Assembly (NCBI GenBank): GCA_015698045.1
Contig: BLAL01000034.1
Coordinates: forward strand, 992,001-1,056,000
DNA length: 64,000 nt
Source of the DNA: Rhizophagus clarus
Taxonomy: Eukaryota; Glomeromycota; Glomeromycetes; Glomerales; Glomeraceae
Reading direction: 5' to 3'
The number at the start of each line of letters is the position of its first letter. The stretch's first letter is position 1. Shown in pieces: positions 43,231-54,726 of the stretch. The translations under genes were made by a program, and so were the position numbers. Below the pieces are notes generated by a model, which saw only the letters and a list, made by a program, of their open reading frames with translations, had not been told where the DNA came from and made no database searches.

Positions 43231-46200
43231 TATAGTTGTTGCATCTGAATATAAGATAATTGATAATAATTTGGAACCAATTGGTAAGGATTCTTGCGTA
43301 GTCTTCCACCATTTTCCAGTATTTTGTTCTCTGTAAATACTTTCTTCATTACGCTATTAATAATATAAATATATATATATCAAAATAAATATTATTTTTA
43401 TTTTTAAAAGCCAACTTTATTTAGATAACTATAAGAGCCAAAAAAATAAAGATGTGTCTAGAGATACAAAAGAAAAGCATATCAAAACTAACTTCGAGAA
43501 AATAACTAATCTAATATATATCCCATAACCTACCGAAGCAAGCAGACTGAGCTAGACTGAAGTCCCAATTTTTTATTAAGGGAGGAAATTGTAACAATCT
43601 ATCCAACACAGAACCCAACCCAAAAAAAATAAAACATTATATACGACTAAAATTTAGAAATTAAAGTTAACAACAGCTTGACGATATCCATTTTATCATC
43701 AGTCTTCTTGCCCAACAACTTCTTTTTCTTGTCATTTGACTTTTTAGAAGTTTTTGTCTTGTCCTTATTAGGTTTAGAATTATCCAAGTGAGTTTTTGAT
43801 GAACTAGAATTCTTGGTCTTCTTGGAGGAGTCATTCTTTTTGGACTTCTTGGAAGAATCAGAGGAATTTTTGGATTTTTTAGTTTTGGTGGCAGAGAGAA
43901 GAGCCGAACACCATGAAAGAGAGTAGTCAACATCATCATGATTGAAAGTAAATCTGATTTTCTTACAGATTTTTACATCTTCATATTTTTTGAAGAAGAC
44001 TACAATCGAGTGCTTTCTGCCAGTTGAGAATTGCTTTACAGCTTTGACTGATAAATCACCAAAAACTTCCCATGAGAGTTAATTACATTCCTATAGGATC
44101 CAATAACTTGATTCTTGAGATAAGTCATTAAGATACAAACGAAACTGTTTTATGTTTTTTCCTTTGCTATAGGGACTAGTTTCCAGTGAACTAGCATACA
44201 GGGTTGTCACCAAGGGAGTATTGCCATATCCCCTGTTCAAAGAAAGTGAGTATGAAGGTTGAAAGACATATTTTGATTTGAAGCGTTTGGTATTTCCTTT
44301 GCTTCTTCACTGTCATCGAGATAAGCTCCCCTATGCTTTAAGTTTAGCAATGATTTTTTCATGGGTCCAACCTGAAGGTACGTCATAAGCAAAAATATCC
44401 CTAATGTTGTTAATTCTGTCATCAGAAATGTTAGTATCAATGATTATTTTTTTCACCAATTTGTCCACAGCCTTTAGGTATGTCATCATTAGTTAAATCC
44501 ATGTTTACATCGATCAATTCCAATTCAGCTGTAGGCGGTCACATGTCAGGCATAATTGGCGATTTAGAGGAGGTACCAGACTGAGATATTGCTAATTTAG
44601 GTATTCTGCATATCATGTCTGCGATTAGCTTGCCCACTATTTTCTCAAGATTGGACGAAACTCTTTGAAAAATTCAGATTGATGGAAAAAAGCTCTAAAA
44701 ATCCTTAGGCCTGAGTGTATTATCAAGAAGACTAGTGTGTTTGGAATGTTTGTTTGTTGTGATATATATTTGTATCTAGTGGGGTCAGCTGCAAAGCCAA
44801 AAGTCTTGACTAACTGTTTACCTTGTTCCATGGCAGTATCAGCTGTAATACTTCAAAAATTTTCTTCTAATAAATGTAGAAGATGTTGTTAGTAAAACCT
44901 GAAAAAGAAAAGTTAGACTATAGATGCCACCCAAATCCAAAATAATTTGGGATTATGGCAGCCCAAATGTACAAATCCAAATTAATTTACAAATTACATA
45001 TATAAATTTTGCAATTTGTACATTTGGGATTTGGAAATTATGGCTGTCAAAATGTACAAATTAATTTAAAATAATTTGGGTGGCATCTATAAGTTAGACC
45101 CATGGTGTGTCTTCGAGGACTTGTCTGCATTGCCAATTTGAGCAGATTTATGTAAATTCTTGAAGTTGGGAGTGGAATAACAGCACCAAGAGATTCTAAT
45201 GTTATTCCAATGCTAAGGGTTATTAATGTGAGTAGAAACATGATCCCAGGTGTCAAAGTAACCTATCAGCTTTCTAGACCCTTCAACTTCTTTAACTATC
45301 TTAAATGATTTGATGCCACTATCCAGTAAAAACTGGTGTGGACGTCCATTCAGGAATAAGGAGGTGTCTGCCATGTCATCTGGAATGTTGTACATGACAG
45401 CTTGGAACTTCTCATGTTGTTTCCTTTCTGAGAGGTTCCAGGAAGCAGGAAACTATCAAACAGGAATACCTCCCAAGTTGATGGTCCAGTCCACTCCATT
45501 ATAACATTTCAAGCACTCGTAGTCAGGAATCAGTCTAATCCTCGCAGATAAATACTTCTTATGCACCCTTGTGCTGACTGATATGACCTTACACCATCAT
45601 CCTAAGTTGGCCAACAGAGTATAGTTATCCCATTTGGCCGGAATATCATAGACTACAAGATCTAATAAATGTGCTTGTTTTTGATCTTGAGGAATATATA
45701 TGGTAATGATAACATTTCCATTTTTTAAAGTGTTGTCTGTCTCATTCTGTTTTAACTTCTTTCCATTGTTAATAGGCGTTGATTGTGGTTTAAAATCTTG
45801 CTTCAACTGCTTAAAGGGTGTGAAAGGAGGAGAAAGTAAACTTTTATTAAAAGTAACCGTCCTTGAACAAGAAGGTTTAGAGGGTGTATACTCAGAAGAT
45901 TCTGTGCTAAAAGTGGGCACTACTTGTTCATCTAGTCCAGAAGGAGTTTGTAATTGCAACTTTTATCTCTCCTTACGGGCTTTCTTTTTAGCACTCCTTT
46001 TCTGAGATTTGGTCAAGGGTGTGACAGGTATAGGTATGATGACATTATGTGGGAGTGTGACGCCTGGACTATCATCTAATAATCTATGTAAATCTTCATC
46101 AATCTCATCAACATTAATTGACATGTCTGATTGGTGCATAGGATCCCCTATAATTTCCATATTGGGATATTGCACCTTGTAATTTTCTATCTCTTGGCAA

Positions 46201-46488
46201 ATTTTGGAATTCAGGAATAATATTCCCATGAGTTTGTCATCTAAGAGAAAAAAAAGTATTAAGAAGACAAGCTAGAAAACAAGAAGTTTGAGGGTAACAG
46301 TTGACTTTTTCTACCAACTTGCTACCTGGGACTTGTTGGTTCTTATATCTGTTGTCAAGAAACTCATTATAACTCCCTGGGTTTGAAAATATTATAAAGT
46401 TGAAAAAAGTCAAGTTCTTTTTGACAATGTCTGACAAAAAGTTTGTAATAATATCGTGAAAACAATCAGAAAATGAATTCTTCAAGTC

Positions 46489-47860
46489 TAGTGGTTAGAT
46501 TCAGATATCTGTTTATCTGCATTTATCCAATCCGTGACTAAAAGGTTAGATACAGATAAGTTATTACAGATATCCAGCTATCCTAAATTTATCTGTATTA
46601 TCTGTAAATAAAGATAAATCCATTATCTGTTATATGTAACAGATATTTTATGCCAAATAACCATTTAAAAAAAATAATAAATTTTATAAAAATTCTGAAC
46701 TGCCAAAACTGCATATAGCCTTGGCATTCATTATTAATCCAATTTTTTTATATGACTTAGATCAGATTGGATAATCTTTTTTTTAGAGCAGCTAAGTGTT
46801 AAAAAAACGGTTTTTAAACTGTTACCATAATATTTTATTTATTTTATTTTAAAAAAATTTTTTTTCATCAAAATGGTTTTTTAAACTGTTAAAATTTTAT
46901 TTTTTTATTTTTTTTATTTTTCTACTTTAGATATGGCTCCTGAAATTTGTGGGATAGTAAGTTGTGTTATGAATATAACAGTAATAGTTCTTTTAATATA
47001 AAAATATTAACTAATGTTTTTTTCTTTTTTTTGTAAGAATAGGCTTTTTTGCAATTGATACATGGTCCTTTGAAGTAATGTAAGGGGGGAGAATGTTAAA
47101 GATTCTTTTTAATATAAGAACATTAACTAACATTCTTTTCTTTTTGTAGATATAGACTAGCTTTTATTTTTAAAGAAAGTTTAATTGCTTGAGAACTTTC
47201 TTGGCTTGGCTTGGCTCAGCTCACTTTGGCTTGAGCTAGATTTTTTTTTTCAAGCTGAGCTGGCTTATGTGAAACACTAGCTTGTAATTTCCTTTTCATA
47301 GAGTCAGTTTGTTTTAATTTCTCAATTTTGATATTTTATTTAAGAAGCAACTATTATTTATTTTTTTTTTTTACTTTTAGGATGCTGGAGTCTTTGACAA
47401 ACCTGGACTTGAAGATATATAGTATGCATGAGAATTTTACTTAATTGCTTTAAAGAAATGTGTTAACATTTCTTTTTTTTTTACTTTTAGAATACCAAAT
47501 TCTTGTATGAACAGTGCAGCATCTTAAAGTATATTAATATATACTGTATATCAATAATAAAGAAAACCTAATTTTGGTTTTTGTTTTAGTGTAAAGGGTT
47601 TTATTACAATAAATAAAACGTTAATAAAATATTGATAAAATATTTTAATACATGTATAAATTTATTGGTGATTGAAATTAAAAAAGTAAAAGATGGAACA
47701 CTGAAATTATGCTGAACCATATAAAATTTTTAAAAATATCCATAAATATCTGTAAATATCTGTAAAATCTGTGAAAATTATCTGTGAATATAAATTGCTA
47801 TCTGGATATCTGCATATCCAGATGCATATCCAGATAGGTCATCCACAGATCTAACCTCTA
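46489..47860. mobile_element. hAT-type element, 8-bp target duplication, with cassette repeats
   Basis: TTCAAGTC flanks it (46481-46488 and 47861-47868). Ends TAGTGGTTAGATTCAG (left) and TAGAGGTTAGATCTGTGG (right, minus strand) match the hAT TAGNG start. Sub-terminal GATATCTG/TATCTGTAA words repeat in both ends (46505-46640 and 47745-47835). No transposase. The interior 46920-47520 holds the cassette repeat also seen around the hAT gene at 58-62 kb. Confidence 0.88.
46920..47520 (+). repeat. Cassette repeats with splice-like borders inside the hAT-type element
   Basis: Short segments follow TTTTTTACTTTTAG or TTTTTGTAG, for example GATGCTGGAGTCTTTGACAA at 47381 and AATACCAAATTCTTG at 47492. 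Spacers contain the stem AAAGAAATG...CATTTCTTT (near 47455-47480), which pairs as well as AAAGAAACAT...ATGTTTCTTT does in the 58-kb array. Confidence 0.55.
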
Positions 47861-48010
47861 TTCAAGTCATAGTCTACAGTAACTAAAGGTGGTGAGTCCA
47901 GTTTTTCTACTTTTTTAGCTGGTTTTATTAGTAGAAATCCTTTCTTTATAGTGAAAAATAAATTTATTTCTTCCGCAAAAAATTGGTTTTACAGATCTGC
48001 AGGAAGAGTT

Positions 48011-48714
48011 CTCCCCTCACCTTTTTTATATATATTACATATATATAATAGTTATTTTTATTATAATAATAAAATATATAATACGTATTGTAATAAAGCT
48101 AGCTTAACGCAAATTTGTATAAAATTATAATAACAAATTAATTACGATTTATTTTTTATACAGATAAATTTTTTTTTTTTGGTAATAGAAGGCAATAGAT
48201 ATATAAATTTACACACTTGATGCAATATTGCAAACTTATATAAATTTATTATTTAAATTTGTATTTTATAGTTACGATATATAAACTTTAATCTATATCA
48301 AATATTTTATAGGAATGATATATATCTTTTTTTTAATCAGATAATTATAATTGAGATCATAAATATTACTTTTTAAATAACAAAATATAGATAATAAAAA
48401 GGGCAAATATTTTTATTAAAGGCAAATTTTCTGATATTATAATTGTCCAGGGTCTTAATGGTCTTAATACAGATTATTTTAGATATTTTCTGGCCAATTA
48501 AAATTAAACTGATCTTGCATGTGATTTATTTAATATGCATATTATACACGTCATGGTCTTTTCAGTTTATTTTTTATTTTATCTCTTTCTTTTATTTCAT
48601 TTCAAGGAATTTTATTCTTCTGTTTAATTTTTTTAAATATAATATATATTTACATATATTTCCATAATTTATTGCTTTGCTGGTACAAAAGTATTTGTTT
48701 ATTAATAATATTAA
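48011..48714. other. AT-rich gene-free stretch
   Basis: No gene or clear repeat apart from TATATA and TTTTATTT runs. A 74-codon frame at 48443-48667 is low complexity. Confidence 0.35.
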
Positions 48715-49100
48715 TTACGCTTTACTTATACTGTAATACTAATGATATTATTCATATTTTCTTTATTCTTTTTGCTTATATCTTAATATTCACTGTGTTC
48801 CCTTTACTTTTTAGCTTAATACTAACGATATACTAACTATGTTTCTTTTACTTAATACTAAACAATACAAACTATGTTTCTTTTACTACTTTAACAAATA
48901 TTAACTTTATTTCTTTTCCTTTATCTTAATACTAACGAATATTAACTTTATTTCTTTTATTTCTTTACCCTAATACTAACGAATACTAACTTTATTTTTT
49001 TTTATTTCTTTATTTAATACTAACAATAACAATTATATTTCTTTAATTATTGTCTTAATACTAATAATGTTTCTTTAACTCTTTAATATCAATACTACTA
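48715..49100. repeat. ~45-50-bp tandem repeats (TTAATACTAACGAATA... TTTATTTCTTT)
   Basis: About seven diverged units with CTTAATACTAACGAATACTA followed by AACTTTATTTCTTT. Non-coding. Confidence 0.7.
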
Positions 49101-49229
49101 ATATTTACTAGGAATATTGATGCTGATAGTTGTTTCTCTACTTTTTACATCTAATTATATTGTTACTTTTCCTTTTATGTAATTTATTTAAATATCTGTA
49201 ATTTTTTTATAATTTAATAAAGTTACTTT

Positions 49230-50240
49230 TATTTTGAAATATATCTAATGCCCAATTATTATATAAGCTCAAATATTAAAAATTGCATCATAAATTTTGA
49301 AATGATACAAAATATTACATTAATATTAGAAACTCTACATATCGTAATAATTCGATATGTTTTAAAAAGTTACAAAATATTATTGCTTACGAAAACTTGC
49401 AGCAGGTCTAAAAACCTACAAAATATTGTGTAAAATTACAGATTATTACAAATCGTAATATTGTAAAATATTATAAATCACAAAATTATGGATAAAATAT
49501 TACAAAATATTATGCCTAAAAACTTACAAAATATTGTGTAAAATTACATATTATTATAAACTGTAAAATTACGGAATACAGTCAGCCCTCCATATAATCA
49601 CCAAGTTGGTTACACTCTTAACTGGTGATTGTATAAAGGTGTGATTGTATATATAGTATATAATTTTTTTTTATCAGAAATCAGAAATAAAAATTATTAA
49701 AATTATCTTAATTTTGGCCTGAATTATAAATTATAAAATTATAAATCATATGAATTGCATATTTTTGGGTGATAGCCATGAACAATTTTGAAAATTTCTT
49801 ATAATCTACATTCTAAAAAAGGAAATTTGTTTATAATTCCGGCTGAAATTTTGATCTGACTGAAATTATAGTGACTATACAGAGGTTTAATTACTAGTAA
49901 AAATAATATGTATGTTACAGATCATGTGGTGATAGTGATTATAACCAAATTGTGATTATAAAGAGGTAAATTAACTAAGTAAAAGTCAGTTTCACAAAAT
50001 TGGGTTCTTATGTAGAGGTGTGACTATATAGGGTGTGATTGTATGGAGGTCTGACTGTACTACGAATCATAAAATTACAAAGATTTCACATCATAATACT
50101 TCAAAATATTTTAGAAAGTTACGAAATATTATACTTACACAAACTTTTGGTAAGTCTGGAAACTTACAAAATATTTTGATATGTAAACTTATGTAACTTT
50201 TTGTATTATAAAATTTCCTGATGTAAAGTTGCTTTTGTTT
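49230..50240. repeat. AAAATATTACA-type tandem repeat region holding a pogo-like MITE
   Basis: 49250-49577 and 50060-50230 repeat ACTTACAAAATATTGTGTAA and GTAAAATTAC words at roughly 50-bp spacing and appear to be one array split by the 49579-50057 insertion. A related array is at 54090-54590. Confidence 0.6.
49579..50057. mobile_element. pogo/Tc1-type MITE, 479 bp, TA target duplication
   Basis: Ends CAGTCAGCCCTCCATATAAT (left) and CAGTCAGACCTCCATACAAT (right, minus strand), with TA on both sides (49577-49578 and 50058-50059). Sub-terminal GGTGTGATTGTAT/GTGACTATATAG repeats. No gene. The end design resembles the pogo element at 12992. Confidence 0.88.
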
Positions 50241-50494
50241 ATAATAAACTAAAATAGCAATGATAATGAGATTTCCAACAAGTAGTATAGGATCCCAAAG
50301 AATACATATAATACAGGAATCCAGATTTATATAAAGATACTATATAAATATCCAATATATCATATAAATGAGTTTGTATATTAGACTTGAAAATAAGAAT
50401 AAATTAAATATGTATTTGTATAATAGAAACAAATTTTAATATATGTTATAATTGTATTTTGTATAAAGTCAATAAGTTAAAAATCTGGTATATA

Positions 50495-51779
50495 CAGTGT
50501 GTTGCAAAAAAACTGGAAAAAAGTTCATGCGATGAAAATGTATGTTATACACTCAAAATAAATTCAATTTACATTGTGTAAATTGAATAATGAACATATG
50601 ACCTGAGGCCACATTTTGATATCTTTCAAAATTATGAATATTTCATTATATTTTGAAAAACTTAGCAATAATTATTTACTTCAATGCTAAAAATATAACA
50701 TAAATTTTAATTACATTTATGATGCATTAGTTGATTAAATTTATTTTAAAATACTCAGATATTGTCAAGAATAATGCAAAAAAATAAATATCAAAAAAAA
50801 TTTACAGTAAGGAAACATTTATGATAAATGATAAGAATTTTTTTCTTCAAATTGTTAAATTTTTGATATATAGTAAAAAACCTAGTAAGTGGCTCAAATA
50901 GCAAAAATGCATGTAATTTACTTAAAACATTACCAAATTACCAATTTTTATCATTTAAAATGTAAAATAAACTTGAATATTGGAGCTACATTTTAGTATC
51001 TTTTGGGACCATGGTGCTTTTTTATTTTTTGAGAAAATTGAATTACAAATGTTGAATTTAAAGGAAAAATTTTATATTAAATTTATAAACTAAAAGTATC
51101 CCAAATTTACTGGAAATTTCTTGAATGTTATCAAGATAAATGAGAAAATGTGAATAAAAAAAAAAAATTTTTTAATAATATAAGCAGGGTTGGGAAGTGT
51201 ACTGTACTGTACCAGTACAGTTAGTACAGTACGTACAGTACTGTACTGTACTAAGATTTTTTAGTACAGTACATTTTTTTAGAACTTTTTTCAAATTTAA
51301 TTTATGCAATTATCTTGACATTTAATAGTTATTTTGTAAAGTTCAATAATATCTATAAAACAAAAAAAAAATTTTTATAAATTGGATTACTAGATATCAA
51401 AAGACTCATTAAAAATTTTTGGTTATATTATATATAATAATATAAAATAGTACAAATTAGTACAGTGTGCTAACTATACTGTACTGTACTGTACTAAAAT
51501 TTTGCTTAGTACACTGTATTTTCCTAACCCTGAATATAAGGTATTCTATGCAAGATGACATAAATTTGTTCTTAACAAGTTATAAAAATATTTGAATTAA
51601 AAAAATATTGTTACAAACTTAATTGTAGAAAAATTATTAAAACAAATTTCATATTAATTTATCATTAGTAAAATCTATGAATTTCCAGCTTTCAAATAAG
51701 CTATTTCACATATAATTTAGTGCAATCGTCATAGTATTATGGCCGATTTTTTAATTCCAGTTTTTTTTGCAACACACTG
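50495..51779. mobile_element. Non-autonomous mariner-type element with TA duplication
   Basis: Ends CAGTGTGTTGCAAAAAAACT (left) and CAGTGTGTTGCAAAAAAAAC (right, minus strand), TA at 50493-50494 and 51780-51781. No transposase frame. Without the nested 51185-51532 insert it is about 930 bp. Confidence 0.88.
51185..51532. mobile_element. hAT MITE (GTACTGTAC family), 348 bp, 8-bp duplication
   Basis: AATATAAG flanks it (51177-51184 and 51533-51540). Ends CAGGGTTGGGAAGTGTACTG and CAGGGTTAGGAAAATACAG carry the hAT CAGGG start. Both ends are built from overlapping GTACTGTAC/AGTACAGTA words. Nested in the mariner-type element. Confidence 0.9.
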
Positions 51780-51799
51780 TATATGATATATATATTACA

Positions 51800-51990
51800 T
51801 ATAAAATCAAATCCTAATTTTATAAATAAGAATAAAAAATAATTTGATAATAATTTACAAATAGTAAAACATATAAATTTGTAATAAATTTGTAAAATTA
51901 ACCCTTTAATTTAAAAAAAGAAAAATACAAATTTTTATAATAAATTAGATATGATGGCATAACAAATTAAATAAATTTAGACATAACGGT
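51800..51990. repeat. Host tandem repeat (TTTAGACATGATxGCATAACAA), left part
   Basis: Units such as AAATTAGATATGATGGCATA and AACAAATTAAATAAATTTAG continue beyond the 10.4-kb insertion at 62438-63060 (TTTTAGACATGATAGTATAA, ATTAGACGTGACAGCATAAT). Confidence 0.6.
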
Positions 51991-52272
51991 AAAGATGGTC
52001 AACAGTCCTGAAAGACCACGCTCTTGCCAGTCCTACACCTTAAAAAGATGGACCAGACCGTCTCAGTATAGGATGGCAGTCTTCTGGTCTTATTTCACGT
52101 GACCAAAGACTGGTAAATAATGATGATCTTACAAAATTATATGAATATTAGAATAAAATGTATATTTTAAGTAGATCTGAAGAATTTAGTAAAAACAACA
52201 GTGAAATTTAATGTATGTAATTAAAATTTTGGTAAAATTGAAGCGTAAATTAACTAACATTTAAAATTTTAG

Positions 52273-53817
52273 GATGCAATATATAGATGGGCACAAATGT
52301 TTGTCAAGGCTTTTAAATTTATTATTCCTTCTAATTTGAAGCTGCCTAAATTGCATTTGTAGGTATACCCAGTGTTGGGAATTGTACTAGTATAGTACTA
52401 GTATGGTACTAGTACAGTACTGGTACTGTACTGTACTTCACAAATTTTAGAAATTAGTATATCGTACATGTGATGTCAATCAATTGCTATTGGCTGTACT
52501 AAGTACTAATACATGTACGAATATTTTTTTTTTAGTACAAGTACAAAAAATATGATTAATTATAAATGTTACCAAAAAGCTAGAAGATAACAGATAATGC
52601 AAATTATCTTTAAAAATAATTATTATATTCCATTTTGCATTATTATTTTCTGCAAAGTGATTAATACTCAATATTTAAATTAAATCTAAGTTATCTACAT
52701 TCTTTAATTTAATTGATTTTAAACTTTCAAAATGGTAGTATATCATGTACGAATTTATAGTAAGAAATATACGAATTTGTACTAAATTTGATTCATACAG
52801 TGTACTATCACATAGAAGTATACTATATGATTTGTACTAAGTACAGTGTGTACTAGTCCGAGTACTGTATGAGTACTAAAATTTTGCCAGTACACATGTA
52901 TGACCACAACTCTGGGTATACCATATTGTTGACTCAATACGATTTTATGGTGCAATAAATGGTTATACTACAGAGACTTACAAAAGTCTTCACAAGTATT
53001 TCGTTAAAATACCCTACCAAATTAGCAATAAGAAAGATGTTGAACCTCAGCTTTTACAAACTGTAAGTATTTGAAATTTATATATTATATATATTTTTTA
53101 TTTAACTAAACTCAAAAATTAAATTAATAGATAAAATGACAAGCAATATCTATTAGAATGTCTCAACAGTCAGTGAATTTAACAAAATTATCTCACACTT
53201 GCAAATTTTTTGCAAAGCTCTTTGAGTTTTCTTTACAAGATGCAAATTCATTTTTTAAAGAAAATAAAAATTCTGTAGATAATAAAATGCAGATCAGTTT
53301 CAGTAAATTTGTATGTTGTTTGGATTCATACCTAGATTTATTTGATGACTTTACGATTACTGGTGAAACCTGAATAAACATATATGGAATAGTTACACTG
53401 GAAAATAGTGCCATAATGTGTGCAACAAACAGTTATCACAATAAATCATGGTTTAGCGACATAGCTATTTTGATGAATTCTGAAGAATCCAATAATTATA
53501 TGTCAGATCAAGGACTTCGTTATGGACAGGTAATGTGTAAATTTGCATAATAATTTATGTATAAAGTAATAAATAAATATTTTTGTTTATAGGCCCTGTT
53601 GTTAGTAAAAGTATTAACAGACACACTGCTAAATCTTGCATTGATTCAATGGTACAATTTTAAATCTAAAAGGAATCTGTATTTACATGGATGTCATCAC
53701 TTAAAATTAGTAAAATTATATAATTTTGTAGCTATAGAGTCTATACATGGTGTTATTCACATAGTATCCCATTTTAATCAAATGAATGAATATTTCGCAA
53801 ATAAATATATTTTATAA
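52273..53817 (+). pseudogene. Plavaka transposase C-terminal part, three exons, TGA/TAG at Trp positions
   Basis: Exons 52273-53062 (interrupted by the 545-bp MITE), 53131-53529 and 53593-53817, GT-AG junctions. Signature RFYGAINGYTTETYKSLHKY and IPYQISNKKDVEPQLLQT (Plavaka C-terminal domain), then KSWFSDIAILMNSEES, LNLALIQWYNFKSKRN and LKLVKLYNFVAIESIHGVIH, ending NEYFANKYIL and TAA. Lesions: TAG after LPKLHL, TGA near 53137 and 53371, all where Trp fits. The N-terminal catalytic part is missing from this copy. Confidence 0.75.
52370..52914. mobile_element. hAT MITE (GTACTGTAC family), 545 bp, 8-bp duplication
   Basis: GGTATACC flanks it (52362-52369 and 52915-52922). Ends CAGTGTTGGGAATTGTACTA and CAGAGTTGTGGTCATACA. 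Sub-terminal AGTACTAGTAC and GTACTGTAC words. Same family as 51185-51532, inserted into a Plavaka exon. Confidence 0.9.
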
Positions 53818-54600
53818 TCACATAATACTAATTTTTGATAATCTGCATAATGTGATAATTAAAATCTGTAAATATTTTTCATACTTCTAAACTTTATCAC
53901 TTAAAAAAAAATTAAGAAATTTTACATTCATATATATTATTTCTATGTAGGTATAAAAATTATTTGTTTCTCATAATTACTTAGTTTTTTTTGTATACTG
54001 AGGTATTCATTCTGATTTTTTTTCATTAAAAATTATATATTGAATTAATGTGAGATTTAATGGTGGTCTACTAACGATACTAATAATACCGTAAAATTAC
54101 GTAAGTTTACAAGAGATAAATTCTCAAAAATTTGACCATAATATTAGGTGAGTTTATGAGATTATAAATTCTTACATAAGTTTACGAGACAAATTCTTGA
54201 AATATTTTGACCATAATATCACACATGTTTACAAAACTGTGAATTCTCAAAATATTTTGACCGTAATATCGCGTAAGTTTATGAGACCATAAATTCTCAA
54301 AATATTTTGATCATAATATCACGTAAGTTTACAAGACTGTAAATTCTTGAAATATTTTGACCATAATATCATGTAAGTTTACAAAACTGTAAATTCTCAA
54401 AATATTTTGACTGTAATATCATGTAGGACTTACAATATTAAAAACTTACATAATATTTTGACCATAATATCATGTAAATCTAACAAAATTGTAAACTTAC
54501 ATTTTATTTTGAAATTTTCAAAATATTACACCATAAACATTCGTAAACTTACAAAATGTAAACTTGCAAAATTTTTCACATTATAAATTTCCTGATGTGC
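53818..54600. repeat. Spacer then ~51-bp tandem array (CATAATATCACGTAAGTTTAC)
   Basis: From about 54090 to 54590, eight or so units: TAATATCACGTAAGTTTACA, AGACTGTAAATTCTCAAAAT, ATTTTGACC. Related to the 49.2-50.2 kb array. 53818-54090 shows nothing. Confidence 0.7.
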
Positions 54601-54726
54601 TGGAGGTATTCTCTACACTTGTCTGCTTACAGGATTCATTCAAATTATTTGCAACTTCTTCTAAAGGTAATAATGGAACACTATCATCAACTATGCTACA
54701 TGAGCAGGGTAGGGTACCATGATTAT

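Larger units (their letters stand above)
41970..43360 (-). pseudogene. Plavaka-type transposase fragment, split by an insertion
   Basis: On minus, 43355-43231 reads NEESIYREQNTGKWWKTTQE and LLSIILYSDATTI. After the 750-bp insert, 42470-41970 reads LGKNQLHSIYITLGNIPIWH, LFGYLPIL, NNENIWFYPRVSTIIADWPE and LLCYFCLVEKNDF. This order (a catalytic-region SDAT block, then TLGNI, then IADYPEQ-like, then a Cys pair) is that of Plavaka transposases (CMC superfamily). An upstream intron appears to end at TTAATAG near 43356. Both ends are missing. Confidence 0.72.
43660..48005 (-). pseudogene. LINE ORF1-like protein, decayed, interrupted by hAT-type element
   Basis: Segments in order on minus: FFAEEINLFFTIKKGFLLIK and DSPPLVTVDYDL (47990-47870), then past the insertion NSFSDCFHDIITNFLSDIVK and NPGSYNEFLDNRYKNQQVPG (46485-46300), KICQEIENYKVQYPNMEIIG, a Lys-rich patch near 45970, LDLVVYDIPAKWDNYTLLAN and DMADTSLFLNGRPHQFLLDS (an RRM-like or nucleic-acid-binding region), KQLVKTFGFAADPTRYKYIS, and a Ser/Lys-rich tail to 43660. 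I recognise this as the ORF1-like protein of Glomeromycotina LINEs. Many frameshifts and stops. Confidence 0.55.
43375..48010 (-). mobile_element. LINE-derived element carrying ORF1 but no ORF2
   Basis: Read on minus it runs from RTLPADL near 48005 through an ORF1-like protein to about 43660. Then comes a 3' UTR with CTCCCTTAATAAAAAATTGG (43583-43564, the counterpart of 18621-18640 in the other LINE) and an A-rich AAAAATAAAAATAA end near 43400. Reverse transcriptase is absent. A hAT-type element (46489-47860) interrupts it. It appears to lie in an intron of the neighbouring Plavaka fragment. Confidence 0.6.

Noticed and set aside
43667..43939. 90-codon Arg/Leu/Pro-rich minus-strand frame
   Set aside because: It is an off-frame reading of the Ser/Lys-rich tail of the LINE ORF1-like protein.
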